This document shows positions 6,303 through 15,369 of a stretch of DNA of 44,388 nt, piece after piece. The notes under the pieces were generated by a model, which was not told the DNA's origin, searched no databases, and saw only the letters and a list, made by a program, of their open reading frames with translations. The stretch's first letter is position 1. Every line of letters starts with the position of its first letter. The position numbers and the translations under genes were made by a program. The DNA is from a virus. Location: IMG/VR virus record IMGVR_UViG_3300023219_000232, positions 1 through 44,388 of that record. One strand, 5' to 3'.

Positions 6303-7894
6303 TATTCTTCATACATTATTGTTATGGCAAAAGCATCAGAAACAACACTTGCACTATTTGTCGGGTGTAATTTCAATTTCAGACCTGCTGAATCATGCCA
6401 TACACTAAATTGAAATTCATTGTTTGCTTGATATTCATTCGTTACCGGAGTTGTAAATCCCGTATCGGCCCAAACAACTGCTTGAAACCCAATAATTTTA
6501 GCTTGTGCAATCCCTGTCACTATCGCAGTAATTTGTCCACCTTCCGATGACGGTGTTGTGCCGGTGAATTTCTTGAATTTAATATTTGGGGCGTCACTTC
6601 CAAGTTTAGTAAAACCATTAATATCAACATTACCAGTCTGAGTTACAGTCACCACTGTTCCACCACTGTTCTTTAACTGGAGAATATCTCCTGTGCTACT
6701 GGCATGAATTTGTTGCACTGTTAGTGTTGGATTGGCGTCTGCTATATTCCTTTTTATCTTTACTCCGGTAGTTTCTACCCTTACATCTGCGTTATTAAAG
6801 GTGGAATTATTTGCCATTCCCTGATTAGTCTTATAGCTTGTAGCCAGAATCATTCCATTAACATCGAGAGCTTGAGCGGGAGTCGTAGTACCAATACCTA
6901 CATTTCCTCCAGATGGTTGCAGCGCAAGGGCACGAACAGAAACTCCTTGTTCTACTGATTGAATATCTACATAACGATCTGCTCCTGTCGCACCACCGAA
7001 AACCCTCGTAGCCAATTCCATAGTACCCCCACCATCATCTGTTCCAATATTCCATTTTACCTGCTCTCCTGCGGATGTTTTACTGCCACGTACAATGTGA
7101 AAATCTGATAAAGGCGCGGCAATGCCAATTCCTAACCTATTGTTAGTATTGTCCCAGAACAAATTTGCATTATCCTGACTATAAATACCAGATGCTCCTG
7201 CAAATACAATACTGCCAGTTGTAAACGCAGTTGCAGTACCAGTACCACCTTTGTTAACTGCTATGGTAGTTGCACCCCAAGTTCCTGCTGTTATTGTTCC
7301 GGTATTATCGAATATTATATTATCTGTTGAACCACTAAGATCAAAATGTATACTTTGTGCTTGTAATGTTAGGTCATGCCATGCAGCTCCCTGATCGACA
7401 CTCGTTATAAATGCCTCAGTTCCGTCATGAAACAAAGAAACGCCTTCATGTCCTGACGTATTTACGCTTAACCCAAGCAACGTTTCACTAACATTGGGAG
7501 TACCAAATATTCCAACACCCTGAACGCTCAAATCTTGAGTTGGTGCAGCAGTCCCGATACCTAATCTATTATTTACTTCATCATAAGCAGAATTGCCAAA
7601 TAATATCTTGCCCTTTGTTGCATTTGAAGTGGAACTCAATGTTAGATTTTCACTGGCATCCGTTGCACCTATCAAGGTTTGACCTCCTTCCCTGCCTCCT
7701 AATAAAGTTATTGTTGATTCATCTGAAATAGTAGAAAGCAGTTGTGTGCCTGTATGATTTGCTCTGCCTAAATGAAAAGCTGAGTTATTACCATCTAACA
7801 AAAGAGCATCCGTAGCGGCATCACCTATAGTTACAGTTGTTTGAGATGCTCCGAATAAGGGCAATAATAGCGCGAATAATAGTATCTTTTTCAT
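6302..7894 (-). CDS. Large fibre/adhesin protein with signal peptide
   Basis: 530 aa. Signal peptide at 1-17 (MKKILLFALLLPLFGASQ). Long beta-rich body with repeated fibre motifs: NRLGIGTAAPTQDLSVQG, NRLGIGIAAPLSDFHIVRG and NVGIGTTTPAQALDVNG. The C-terminal ~100 residues (TVTQTGNVDINGFTKLG ... AFAITIMYEE) look like a separate globular tip. The nearest gene (7891) overlaps by ATGA. The GIGT-x-P-x-x-L-D-V-x-G repeats support a tail fibre or surface adhesin. No enzymatic motif is seen. Confidence 0.65.
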   Translation of the reverse strand: MKKILLFALLLPLFGASQTTVTIGDAATDALLLDGNNSAFHLGRANHTGTQLLSTISDESTITLLGGREGGQTLIGATDASENLTLSSTSNATKGKILFGNSAYDEVNNRLGIGTAAPTQDLSVQGVGIFGTPNVSETLLGLSVNTSGHEGVSLFHDGTEAFITSVDQGAAWHDLTLQAQSIHFDLSGSTDNIIFDNTGTITAGTWGATTIAVNKGGTGTATAFTTGSIVFAGASGIYSQDNANLFWDNTNNRLGIGIAAPLSDFHIVRGSKTSAGEQVKWNIGTDDGGGTMELATRVFGGATGADRYVDIQSVEQGVSVRALALQPSGGNVGIGTTTPAQALDVNGMILATSYKTNQGMANNSTFNNADVRVETTGVKIKRNIADANPTLTVQQIHASSTGDILQLKNSGGTVVTVTQTGNVDINGFTKLGSDAPNIKFKKFTGTTPSSEGGQITAIVTGIAQAKIIGFQAVVWADTGFTTPVTNEYQANNEFQFSVWHDSAGLKLKLHPTNSASVVSDAFAITIMYEE

Positions 7895-8268
7895 CTTGAT
7901 CCTGTTAAGTCAATTGATAATGTTCCTGAAGTCACTGAGTTCACTGTGATAACGAGCTTGTAAAACTCATTTTTAGCCCCAACAATCTCTATGAAATTGG
8001 TCGTTGTCGAACTTGGAAGCGTAATTACAGCCCCTGATATGTCGGCAAAGTTATTCCCGTTATTGGATTTCTGAATCTGTACTGTTGCGTCTGCCGCATC
8101 CAAAGAAGTTGCATCAAGCTGAAAAGACAATCCATTATAGCGGATGAAATTGCTTGTAGTAACGGTGCCGTCCCCGCCTGACAAATCAAAGGCAAGGGTC
8201 TGTTCTTTGAATTGTGCAGAGCAAGTAAATACGATAAGGAAAGCGAATAATGTAAATAGTTTTTTCAT
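7891..8268 (-). CDS. Small beta-rich protein with signal peptide, fibre cassette
   Basis: 125 aa. Signal peptide at 1-18 (MKKLFTLFAFLIVFTCSAQ). The mature part is beta-rich with Ser/Thr-rich strands (TVQIQKSNNGNNFADISGAVITL ending TSGTLSIDL is its tail). No family is recognised. It lies at the head of four signal-peptide genes and is coupled to the 530-aa fibre by ATGA. Confidence 0.55.
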   Translation of the reverse strand: MKKLFTLFAFLIVFTCSAQFKEQTLAFDLSGGDGTVTTSNFIRYNGLSFQLDATSLDAADATVQIQKSNNGNNFADISGAVITLPSSTTTNFIEIVGAKNEFYKLVITVNSVTSGTLSIDLTGSR

Positions 8269-8270
8269 GA

Positions 8271-8639
8271 TTAGTTATTTAAGATTACATAAAATCCATA
8301 AGTCCCACTTGATAGGGGTGTTATCTTGAAGCTGGCTGTCGTTTTTGTCACTATGTTTTCCCATCCCAATCCATTATCCTGAATAAATACTTCATAACTC
8401 GACACGCTCAATGCGCTGCTGAAAGTAACTATTTTTTGAACACCCGCTACACCGACAAATGAGCCGGCTCTATAAATGTCAAGTGCCAAACTCGTTGAAT
8501 CATCACTCAGATTGAGGAAACTGTCTGTCAGGTCTACCAATATGGTGTTCAATTGATCGCCTGTGATGGCATTGGTGCCATTTGCTATCAGATTCGCGTT
8601 AATAAATGCCAGCAAAGCTGTTCTGTTGAGTGCTGTCAT
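8271..8639 (-). CDS. Tail fibre-associated protein
   Basis: 122 aa. The N-terminus (LLAFINANLIANGTNAITGDQLNTILVDLTDSF) matches the short helical adaptor that opens many Bacteroidota phage fibre proteins and probably docks to the tail. The C-terminal ~60 residues are beta-rich. One-base overlap with the upstream homing endonuclease. It has no signal peptide, unlike the next four fibre genes. Confidence 0.55.
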   Translation of the reverse strand: MTALNRTALLAFINANLIANGTNAITGDQLNTILVDLTDSFLNLSDDSTSLALDIYRAGSFVGVAGVQKIVTFSSALSVSSYEVFIQDNGLGWENIVTKTTASFKITPLSSGTYGFYVILNN

Positions 8640-9175
8640 TAGTTCTGCCAGAGTTGGTTTCTGATTATTTTCCCGGTTGTACTTTGATTAATACCGAACA
8701 TTGCCCCTACCTCTGATTGTTTATATTTGCCAGTTGCGTATAATTGTCTTATTTCTATTGCGTCTACTTTAGTTATTTTGGTCGGCATTAATCCGTTCTC
8801 GAAGGCATGAATTGTGTTTTCTTGATGCGTACACCACTCTAAATTATCAGCATGATTATTTAATTTATTCCCGTCAATATGATTAACACATGGCTTATTT
8901 TCGTGATTTGGAATGAAAGCCAAAGCCACTAATCTTGAAACTCTGTATCTTTTATTTATTCCGTTATATTTCAATATAAGGCCTAAATATTGCCTACCAT
9001 CAGGCCCGACTAAATTTGCTCTCATTATGATTTCATCAATTTCATATTGTGTAGTTTTGCCCCAGCTTTTACCTTCTACGACTCGTTTCAATCTTTTTAT
9101 TCTACCTGAATTAGAAACACGATAGGCATTTTCCCATCCCACTATTGGCAACCATATTTCTTTAATAGAAGTCAT
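8639..9175 (-). CDS. NUMOD4-HNH homing endonuclease
   Basis: 178 aa. N-terminal NUMOD4 (EIWLPIVGWENAYRVSNSGRIKRL), then the HNH core (RLVALAFIPN, CVNHIDGNKLNNHADNLEWCTHQEN, where NHIDGNKxNN and NLEWCT are catalytic or structural), then a C-terminal helix-turn-helix (QSEVGAMFGINQSTTGKIIRN). It is free-standing, between the tail X gene (14-base overlap) and a fibre gene. No intron is evident, so this is a selfish insertion beside late tail genes. Confidence 0.9.
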   Translation of the reverse strand: MTSIKEIWLPIVGWENAYRVSNSGRIKRLKRVVEGKSWGKTTQYEIDEIIMRANLVGPDGRQYLGLILKYNGINKRYRVSRLVALAFIPNHENKPCVNHIDGNKLNNHADNLEWCTHQENTIHAFENGLMPTKITKVDAIEIRQLYATGKYKQSEVGAMFGINQSTTGKIIRNQLWQN

Positions 9176-9440
9176 TATTCATGTCGTTGTTAAAATCCCC
9201 GCCCGTAAGCGGGGGCAATGATTGTCCCTGATCATTGTTCATTGTGATTTCGCCCAAAGATATGAAATCTTTTACCTCCTCATCGCCAACATTTGTTTTA
9301 TTTATCACCAATTCCTGACCGCTAAGTAATTTTGCGTTCACAGATATGTCATTATCGTTCAATAAAACAAATAATTGCTCAAGTGTACCGAATTCTTGCG
9401 CGGATATATCTAAGGTCGATTGATTATCGAAAACTGTCAT
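9162..9440 (-). CDS. Tail protein X-like (LysM-like) protein
   Basis: 92 aa. The N-terminal half reads NQSTLDISAQEFGTLEQLFVLLNDNDISVNAKLLSGQELVI, the compact LysM-like domain of Bacteroidota phage tail X proteins (LDIA-x-Q-x-x-G ... N-x-x-S-x-x-x-x-L-x-x-G-Q-x-L). It likely sits in or near the baseplate. It overlaps gp25 by ATGA. Confidence 0.6.
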   Translation of the reverse strand: MTVFDNQSTLDISAQEFGTLEQLFVLLNDNDISVNAKLLSGQELVINKTNVGDEEVKDFISLGEITMNNDQGQSLPPLTGGDFNNDMNNDFY

Positions 9441-9739
9441 CCCAATCGTGTTGCATCAATGCTTATTTTTCTCTCATCCAATTCACCGGATAGTTCTATT
9501 TTGTTCACCCTGTAATTGTCTTCCTCAAGATTCTTTTTCACTATTCGCCTCATGTCCTGCTCGCTGATATTGCCGTGTTGCAGCATATTTGTGCCGGCTC
9601 CAATGGTCGGAAACTGATAAAATTGCCCCGGATTAGCCCGCAAAATGTGCTCGATATGCTGCTGATCACTGTCGCCAACATCCAAATCTCCATTCTTGAT
9701 TGCGATATCATCATTGATTAATATGTCTTCGACTGCCAT
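9437..9739 (-). CDS. Baseplate wedge protein, gp25/Mu gp46-like
   Basis: 100 aa. It shows the GPW_gp25 pattern: DILINDDIAIKNGDLDVGDSDQQHIEHILRANPG near the start, FPTIGAGTNML, and a C-terminal helix-strand unit with NYRVNKIEL. In T4 and Mu this protein helps anchor the sheath to the baseplate. It follows the spike gene with one-base overlap. Confidence 0.75.
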   Translation of the reverse strand: MAVEDILINDDIAIKNGDLDVGDSDQQHIEHILRANPGQFYQFPTIGAGTNMLQHGNISEQDMRRIVKKNLEEDNYRVNKIELSGELDERKISIDATRLG

Positions 9740-10281
9740 TAGTGTTTTACTTTAGTGTCTTCCAAATTTGCAACAACTGTCGGGGTTAATGTGGCTCCGA
9801 AAAATGCGGTAAGGGCAACCTTTAAAGCAGCGCCCCCGTCATTTGGCACAGGAACCCATCCAGAAATAGCCGATTTTAAACTATTGAGATCATTTTCTAT
9901 ATTATTTAGCTTTGTTATCAGGTCATTTATGTTCACTAATCCTCCGTTTGCGCCTCCATTAAACTGAGTTAAATCAGTATCAATCAGTATTTTTTCCAGT
10001 TCACTTGTCAAAGATACGAAAGCCAGCGTTGTGTTTATGAAAGTAATTACAACTTTTGAATTTTCTTTTGGAATAAGCACAATTCCTGTACTGCCGCTTT
10101 CTATTGCCTGCAATCTTACATCAAATCTATCCGCCTCATCGCCAACAGGCGTAACATCACACAAGCGGGTGATTTCGTTCACATTCTTGGCAGTACCGAC
10201 CAAAGAATAAATCTTTTCCTTTGCGATTGCCTGGTCGATGAATGCGTTGATAATGTCTCTTAATTCTGCATCGCTTGCCAT
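9739..10281 (-). CDS. Baseplate spike protein, gpV/Mu gp45-like
   Basis: 180 aa. An N-terminal helix (AELRDIINAFIDQAIAKEKIY) leads into a beta-barrel with VGTAKNVNEITRLCDVTPVG and GIVLIPKENSKVVITFINTTLAFVSL, the OB-fold layout of membrane-piercing spikes. The C-terminal part is a short coil with a beta end. Order hub-spike-gp25 is as in Mu. Confidence 0.65.
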   Translation of the reverse strand: MASDAELRDIINAFIDQAIAKEKIYSLVGTAKNVNEITRLCDVTPVGDEADRFDVRLQAIESGSTGIVLIPKENSKVVITFINTTLAFVSLTSELEKILIDTDLTQFNGGANGGLVNINDLITKLNNIENDLNSLKSAISGWVPVPNDGGAALKVALTAFFGATLTPTVVANLEDTKVKH

Positions 10282-11300
10282 TATGCGCTGATTTTATTCT
10301 TTAAACTGATTACCTGCCTGGCTCCATTTATTCCGAAATTTGACTCTACGGTTCTTATCAGATACCGCCCCTCGCGTTCTACATGCTTGTTATCTATCAA
10401 ATCCACCCTGTCGGAATGGCTTACTGCCGGCTCAAGAAAGGTAGTGAAGTTTCCTGCATAGCCCTCATAAATAAATCGGTCAATATTTCTTCTGACTTCG
10501 GTTTCTAATTCGCTGGCTGTAAAATTATACACAAGCAATGCCCTCATTTCACCTGCTTTTGGCGTGGCAGTTACGACCACTTTCCCATTCTGCTTGAATC
10601 CAAATCTGACAATCCTTGTATTGTCGGCTTTTATGCTTTCTGCTTTTATCACTATGTTGATGTCGTCTTCGCGCACATATTCAAGGGTGGAATTTATTAT
10701 ATTTTGCTGAAATCCGAATCTATGAACGGGATTATTGAGGGCTATTATAGAGTTCATGCCCTTGACTTGCAATTTATCATCCACAAAATAGATGTGAAAT
10801 CCGAATTGCTTTTTTAATACCTCAAATATCTTGACTGCATTAACGAAATTCTTGTTATCGATCTCGAACCCGCCAATCGATACCGTAGGGGTATCGTATT
10901 CGATCACTAATCCCGTCAGGGAGGCAGCGGCATAGTCCACCACATCCTTAATGGTGGCTTTTTTGAATGACCTTGAATCCAAATTGACTTGTTTTAGCAG
11001 CCACATCTTGTCCTCGCACTCAATTATTAATGGGCTGTCGGGGATGATTTTTGAAATCACGCCCTTAAATTTGGTTGTGAGATTGGGAAAATAGCCGAGT
11101 TTAATCTCAACCTCATCGCCCCTTTGAAATACGTTATTTGCCCCTACAACTATTGATTTTCCGTTCCTGTCTTTGAATTTATTAGGCAATGTGATGGAGG
11201 CGGTATCTGTAAAGGTGTCCCAACTGCTTTTTATGTTCACATTGGTAACATAATCGAACTGGAAATTGCCTATCGTTATTTTACTTACTGGTCTTAACAC
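10281..11300 (-). CDS. Tail hub protein, Mu gp44 / gpD-like
   Basis: 339 aa. Beta-rich N-terminal domain (ITLPNKFKDRNGKSI, GDEVEIKLGYFPNLTTKFKGVISKI), then FKKATIKDVVDYAAASL and a long C-terminal domain with LETEVRRNIDRFIYEGYAG and GRYLIRTVESNFGINGARQVISL. This matches the gp27-fold hub of myoviruses, which caps the tube and holds the spike. One-base overlaps with both neighbours. Confidence 0.7.
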   Translation of the reverse strand: MLRPVSKITIGNFQFDYVTNVNIKSSWDTFTDTASITLPNKFKDRNGKSIVVGANNVFQRGDEVEIKLGYFPNLTTKFKGVISKIIPDSPLIIECEDKMWLLKQVNLDSRSFKKATIKDVVDYAAASLTGLVIEYDTPTVSIGGFEIDNKNFVNAVKIFEVLKKQFGFHIYFVDDKLQVKGMNSIIALNNPVHRFGFQQNIINSTLEYVREDDINIVIKAESIKADNTRIVRFGFKQNGKVVVTATPKAGEMRALLVYNFTASELETEVRRNIDRFIYEGYAGNFTTFLEPAVSHSDRVDLIDNKHVEREGRYLIRTVESNFGINGARQVISLKNKISA

Positions 11301-11956
11301 TATACCTCCAGTTCATTCAATTCGATTGCTGTATCTGAAGACATATCAACTTTAAAGGGCTGCATATTTCTTGTGGCTTCCAATTGGGGTATGTCATAAT
11401 CGGTTATTACTACTTCGTTAATGCCGAATATAGTATTTAGAAAATTTGATATGATGGTGATTTGCTGGGGTACTTTACAAATCTCTACAAGCGATTTGGC
11501 ATCATCTTCGGGATATGCGTTACCAATATTGCGTATGAATGCCGTTGGAATCAATGCCCCGGCTGTTGTTATTCCTGCATAAACAGTCCCCCCTACTATT
11601 GTGCCGTTCATTGTGATGAGAAAATCCCCGTCTGATACATGCTCTTTTATTGTGCCGTTTCTGCCCTGTATGGCTGTCTTAATAATGTTTTTTGATTGGG
11701 TTACAGTCAATAGCACGGCATGTAAGGTAAGTCCATTAAACGGAATAGGCGTGAGTTTTTTAAGATCATCCAAAGCAAAAAAACTGCCTTGCTTAATAAT
11801 GACTTCATCAAATACTGGTCTGCCCAAATAGCTCCTGACATCACTAAATTCATCGGGTGCCGATCCCTGTAGCCGGAATAAACCCGCTTTTGCCAGTTGC
11901 ACGGCAGCGCCCTTTATGGCTACCTGGGACGGAAGGGGTATCGTAAACTCTCCCAT
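11300..11956 (-). CDS. DUF6046 family tail protein
   Basis: 218 aa. DUF6046 is a Bacteroidota phage family located just after the tape measure. The visible pattern fits: SYLGRPVFDEVIIKQGSF, then ITQSK-like VTVTQSKNIIKTAIQGRNGTIKEHV, DGDFLITMNGTI, and YPEDDAKSLVEICKVPQQI. By position it should fill the Mu gp43 or distal-tail role. Function is inferred from context. Confidence 0.65.
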   Translation of the reverse strand: MGEFTIPLPSQVAIKGAAVQLAKAGLFRLQGSAPDEFSDVRSYLGRPVFDEVIIKQGSFFALDDLKKLTPIPFNGLTLHAVLLTVTQSKNIIKTAIQGRNGTIKEHVSDGDFLITMNGTIVGGTVYAGITTAGALIPTAFIRNIGNAYPEDDAKSLVEICKVPQQITIISNFLNTIFGINEVVITDYDIPQLEATRNMQPFKVDMSSDTAIELNELEV

Positions 11957-13776
11957 TATCCTGCTGTTTGTGCTGTTTGGGTATCGGTCAAAGCGGCTAA
12001 CAATGCTTCAGTCACCCCGTCTTTAACTTCCGTCAAACCCTCTTTGAAAGTTTGCGGATTAATAGTAATCATTTCTACCAATTTCTCAACGGTTATATTA
12101 AATACCTTCGGGGCAGCGCTTGTTATCCTTGTAACCCCTGGAGCTTGTTTGCCTGTTGCCGTTCCCCTCAATTCCTGTAATCGCTTTATTTCTGCTTGTG
12201 CTTCTTTAAATTCCTTGCTTCCAAGTGCGGCTTTTCCAAGTTTTGTTCTTTGTACTGATAATAATTGGGTTATTTTATTGAGTGATAATATCTTTCCTTC
12301 CTCTCTTTTTAAGTCATTAAGGCGTTTTAATGCTTCCTTTTTTTCTTTCGCAACCCTTTCGGCATCGCTTTTTTTACGTGCATCCTGTATTTCTTTCAGC
12401 CGCCTTGCCTGCCTTTCTTCCGGTGTTTCTTTCGCTAATGCCCTCTTTTTTTCCAACTCATCAAATGCTCCTTTTAATTTCTGTATTTCCTTCTTATATT
12501 CTTTAATAGATATGGCGCCTTTATTAAATTCGTCTTTAAGTATATTTAGTGCTTTCTTATTGGCTTCGAGAAATGGTATATGTTCCGTTAGTGCCTGTCC
12601 GGTTTTTCTAAGTTCTTCAGTAATCAATCCTTGTGATTCCAACATATCAAGTCCCGCATCAACCAAACCAAAAGTGGCACTTTCCTGATTGTTGAGATTT
12701 GCTATTAAATCAAGGATGGCTGATCCTACAATCGCTGCCTGGCTGGCAGTTTTTGCCATTGACCCGGTTCCGTCTTCAAAACTCAGTATAAGATTCTCCC
12801 ATGAAACACTTAAACCTTTGGCTTTTTCATCCAAGCTGCCCATGTTTATCTCGGCTTGGCTCATTGCATTTCCGACCTCATTCAGCGTGCCATCAAGTTC
12901 CTGGAATATGGCATTTTGATCTATCAGGGTAAGTAATCCTGTTGCACTTTCAAGACCAACCAACTTAACAGCATCAGCCAGCGAGAGATTTCTTTTTTTC
13001 AGTTCGGTTACGGTAGCGCTAAGTCCTACTATCGAAGGATTGATTTTTTTGTCATTCTGGGATGCTAATTTGCTCAGTACACCCCTTAATTTAGTGCCGG
13101 CTTCTGCGCCCCTTATGCCGCCTTTAGCAAGCGCCTGTATAGCTGCGTTGGTAGTTTCAAAGCTAACCCCTGCCGCTTTGGCTGCCGCTCCTGAGTTCTT
13201 TAGCGCCTCGGCTGTGTCGGCTATTATGGAGCTACCTTTCTGCTGTGAGGTTGCGAGTATATCAGTAAATCTTGCCGCGTCTTTTGCCTCTGCCCCAAAT
13301 TGGTTCATGGCGCTTGTCAGAGCATCAGCACCGGCAACGCCCTCTATCCCTGCCGCTTTTGCCAGTATAAGGGCTTGCTTAGTTACTTCTGCAAGGGCTT
13401 CTTTGTTCTTTAATAGCTCTGGCTGGGCCGAACCAACACGGGTAAATGCAGCAACAATATCAGCCGATGATGTATTAAGTTGCCCGCTCATGCTTCGGGC
13501 TGACTTTGAGAAAAATGCCATTTCCTCTGAAGCCAATCCGGTGATTGACTTGAGCGTGGTCATCTCCTTATCAAACTTTACAACAGTATCTATCGCACCC
13601 CTTGCTAATGCCGCTGCTCCGAAGGCAATTCCCAAAGCACCGCCTAACGCAAGCGCACTTTTACCCAATCCTTTCATGCGGCTATCCATAGCCCTTGCCT
13701 TGCCACTGACCTTATCCATCTTGCCAGAGAACCTGTCTCTGAGACCGATAATATATTCTACGTTTTTAGCGGGCAT
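11956..13776 (-). CDS. Tail tape measure protein
   Basis: 606 aa. It begins with a basic helical region and a Gly/Ala-rich hydrophobic segment (LALGGALGIAFGAAALARGA). Next is the TP901/PhageMin_Tail core (VVKFDKEMTTLKSITGL, NTSSADIVAAFTRVGSAQPEL, ALAKGGIRGAEAGTKLRGVLSKL). A long charged coiled-coil (about 410-550) follows, and the protein ends with a short domain. Using the usual ~0.15 nm per residue, the tail would be about 90 nm. It lies just after the frameshifting chaperone, as in nearly all long-tailed phages. Confidence 0.85.
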   Translation of the reverse strand: MPAKNVEYIIGLRDRFSGKMDKVSGKARAMDSRMKGLGKSALALGGALGIAFGAAALARGAIDTVVKFDKEMTTLKSITGLASEEMAFFSKSARSMSGQLNTSSADIVAAFTRVGSAQPELLKNKEALAEVTKQALILAKAAGIEGVAGADALTSAMNQFGAEAKDAARFTDILATSQQKGSSIIADTAEALKNSGAAAKAAGVSFETTNAAIQALAKGGIRGAEAGTKLRGVLSKLASQNDKKINPSIVGLSATVTELKKRNLSLADAVKLVGLESATGLLTLIDQNAIFQELDGTLNEVGNAMSQAEINMGSLDEKAKGLSVSWENLILSFEDGTGSMAKTASQAAIVGSAILDLIANLNNQESATFGLVDAGLDMLESQGLITEELRKTGQALTEHIPFLEANKKALNILKDEFNKGAISIKEYKKEIQKLKGAFDELEKKRALAKETPEERQARRLKEIQDARKKSDAERVAKEKKEALKRLNDLKREEGKILSLNKITQLLSVQRTKLGKAALGSKEFKEAQAEIKRLQELRGTATGKQAPGVTRITSAAPKVFNITVEKLVEMITINPQTFKEGLTEVKDGVTEALLAALTDTQTAQTAG

Positions 13777-14258
13777 CTATGAAAGTTTTAACGGCACTTG
13801 TGCCATTGGTATTATCTCTCTTTTGATTAACCATCTTATTTCGCATTCTCTTTTGACAAATGTGTCAATATCCATTTCATCGGGATTTTCCTTAAAAAAA
13901 AACCGGATTAACGCTTTCATTTGCGCGAATCCGATCACGTTTGTATCTGCCAGCGAATATTCGCTTAATTTTTTTTTATATCAACTTCAACTGGTATTAA
14001 AAATTCCTCTGCTATTTTTATGCAAATCGAAGCTGTCATTCTCCCACTTTGTTCTATCTCCTTATCACAGCTTACTTTGCAGGTATCAAAAATCGCTTTT
14101 CCTCCGTCTGCCATCGCCAGATTACCAGAAGGAGAAGTAAGTGCGGTAAGCCCGAAAGAAATTGCCTGAAAATCCGGCTCTTTTATGACGCATTCCAGCT
14201 TCTTTTTTCCGCTCTTTACAATGAAAGTGGTTGTATTTTTTGGCTTGTCTGTTGCCAT
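13777..14258 (-). CDS. Tail assembly chaperone fusion made by -1 frameshift
   Basis: A run of nine A (13977-13969) precedes the 0-frame stop of the 97-aa gene and contains the slippery heptamer A-AAA-AAA. A -1 slip there avoids the stop and continues through LSEYSLADTNVIGFAQMKAL to the stop at 13777, next to the tape measure ATG. The product would be 160 aa. This is the classic G/GT pattern of tail chaperones in long-tailed phages. The extension is open for 62 codons and has no good start of its own. Confidence 0.75.
13965..14258 (-). CDS. Tail assembly chaperone, short form
   Basis: 97 aa. Small alpha/beta protein with TTTFIVKSGKKKLECVIKEPDF, similar in layout to gpG-type chaperones (a conserved domain recognised by position and by the frameshift site at its end). 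One-base overlap with the tube gene. It should bind the tape measure during tail assembly and not be in the finished virion. Confidence 0.7.
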   Translation of the reverse strand: MATDKPKNTTTFIVKSGKKKLECVIKEPDFQAISFGLTALTSPSGNLAMADGGKAIFDTCKVSCDKEIEQSGRMTASICIKIAEEFLIPVEVDIKKN

Positions 14259-14677
14259 TATGTGCGTACTACGTGAGAGAATACGATATTGAATGTCCCC
14301 ACCAGGTCCGTGTCCCCTTGTGCCCCACCTCCGGGGTCATTGGTAAACTCTACGTTTTTTATGACATGGGTTCTCACCACACTTCCTGCGTTGGCAAAAA
14401 CAAGTATGACATCAAAGAGGGGTATGTCCAACAATGAGCGGCTTGATGCTGCTGCCCGTATCGCCTCTGTTTCATTCATTGAGATATCAAACGAGCCGGT
14501 GCCGTCCTTGGCGCCATGACCTCTGCTTACTGCATTGTTTCCGGTGCCGAAGTTGTTTACCTTGTCCTGGGTTTCCTCATAGTTAATTGCGGTAACTCCC
14601 ACAACAGGAATATTGAGAATCAACATCGTGATGCTGACATAATCATATGCTCTCCCGTTCACCAGCGGCACCGCCAT
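14258..14677 (-). CDS. Tail tube protein
   Basis: 139 aa. Starts MAVPLVNGRAYDYVSITMLI, followed by PVVGVTAINYEETQDKVNNFGTG, VSRGHGAKDGTGSFDISMNETEA, and ends in LVGTFNIVFSHVVRT. This is the Bacteroidota tube family next to DUF2586 sheaths. It forms the inner tube through which DNA passes. It would normally follow the sheath directly but is separated from it here by a GIY-YIG gene. Confidence 0.8.
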   Translation of the reverse strand: MAVPLVNGRAYDYVSITMLILNIPVVGVTAINYEETQDKVNNFGTGNNAVSRGHGAKDGTGSFDISMNETEAIRAAASSRSLLDIPLFDVILVFANAGSVVRTHVIKNVEFTNDPGGGAQGDTDLVGTFNIVFSHVVRT

Positions 14678-14679
14678 AG

Positions 14680-15366
14680 CTATAAGTATTTATAGGTTAG
14701 TCCTTTATATTGTTTGTTTTCTCTTGCGATTTCTGCTACGTATGGCTGACATAATCCTATCTGCTTACTCATTTCAGTAGTGCTTTGATATATCTTGCCA
14801 GTTTCAATTTCTAAAACGGCTCTCCTTTTATCATGGTTCATCATGTGATTTTCCTTATATTGACGAATAGATAAACCTGATTTTAATATTCGATTGAATG
14901 TTGTTCGTGGAATACCATAATAATCTGCCGCTATCTGCCGTGATTTAAACTCCTTATCATCAAATGTAACCGATTTACCAATACCTTTATTTGGAGGTGA
15001 TATTCCCGTTAATGGATGCACAAAACCTACTTGCCTACACTTATGATTCTTTGCTATTTTGGCTTTTGCTTCTGCTGTATGGTTGCCTTTAAAACCATCA
15101 CCCCCTTTGGTTAGATTGTATCCTATTCCTGTAACATAAGAGGCATGTAATTGAATGAAGTGTTTTTCCAGGTCATTAAGGAGATTTTCATTAGAGATAT
15201 TATCGGCAAGAATTGTCTTTTCAAATCCATCAACTCCATACTTTTCAATAGCCCTATTTATTGCGATTCCAGAACCCAAATAGTTTTGACTTTTCGCCAC
15301 TTCCTTATAGCTTTTGCCGATATAAATTTTATCGTTAGCGGTGTTTGTGGTTGCATAAATATACAT
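14680..15366 (-). CDS. GIY-YIG homing endonuclease
   Basis: 228 aa from the ATG at 15366, which places the first motif Tyr at residue 2 (MYIYATTN ... KIYIGKS, the GIY-YIG pair). The catalytic domain continues with NYLGSGIAINRAIEKYG, LEKHFIQ and GYNLTKGGDG, with the expected Glu in the E-K-H-F segment. The C-terminal half has DNA-binding repeats, including an HTH-like SRQIAADYYGIPRTTFNRIL. An in-frame ATG at 15408 exists but its 14 extra codons overlap a promoter-like sequence. Inserted between sheath and tube genes without intron borders. Confidence 0.85.
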   Translation of the reverse strand: MYIYATTNTANDKIYIGKSYKEVAKSQNYLGSGIAINRAIEKYGVDGFEKTILADNISNENLLNDLEKHFIQLHASYVTGIGYNLTKGGDGFKGNHTAEAKAKIAKNHKCRQVGFVHPLTGISPPNKGIGKSVTFDDKEFKSRQIAADYYGIPRTTFNRILKSGLSIRQYKENHMMNHDKRRAVLEIETGKIYQSTTEMSKQIGLCQPYVAEIARENKQYKGLTYKYL

Positions 15367-15369
15367 GCC

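Noticed and set aside
11897-14140. Long plus-strand ORFs (263 and 366 aa) opposite tape measure and chaperone
   Set aside because: They are antisense shadows of well-supported minus-strand genes, with no family motifs and unnatural composition.
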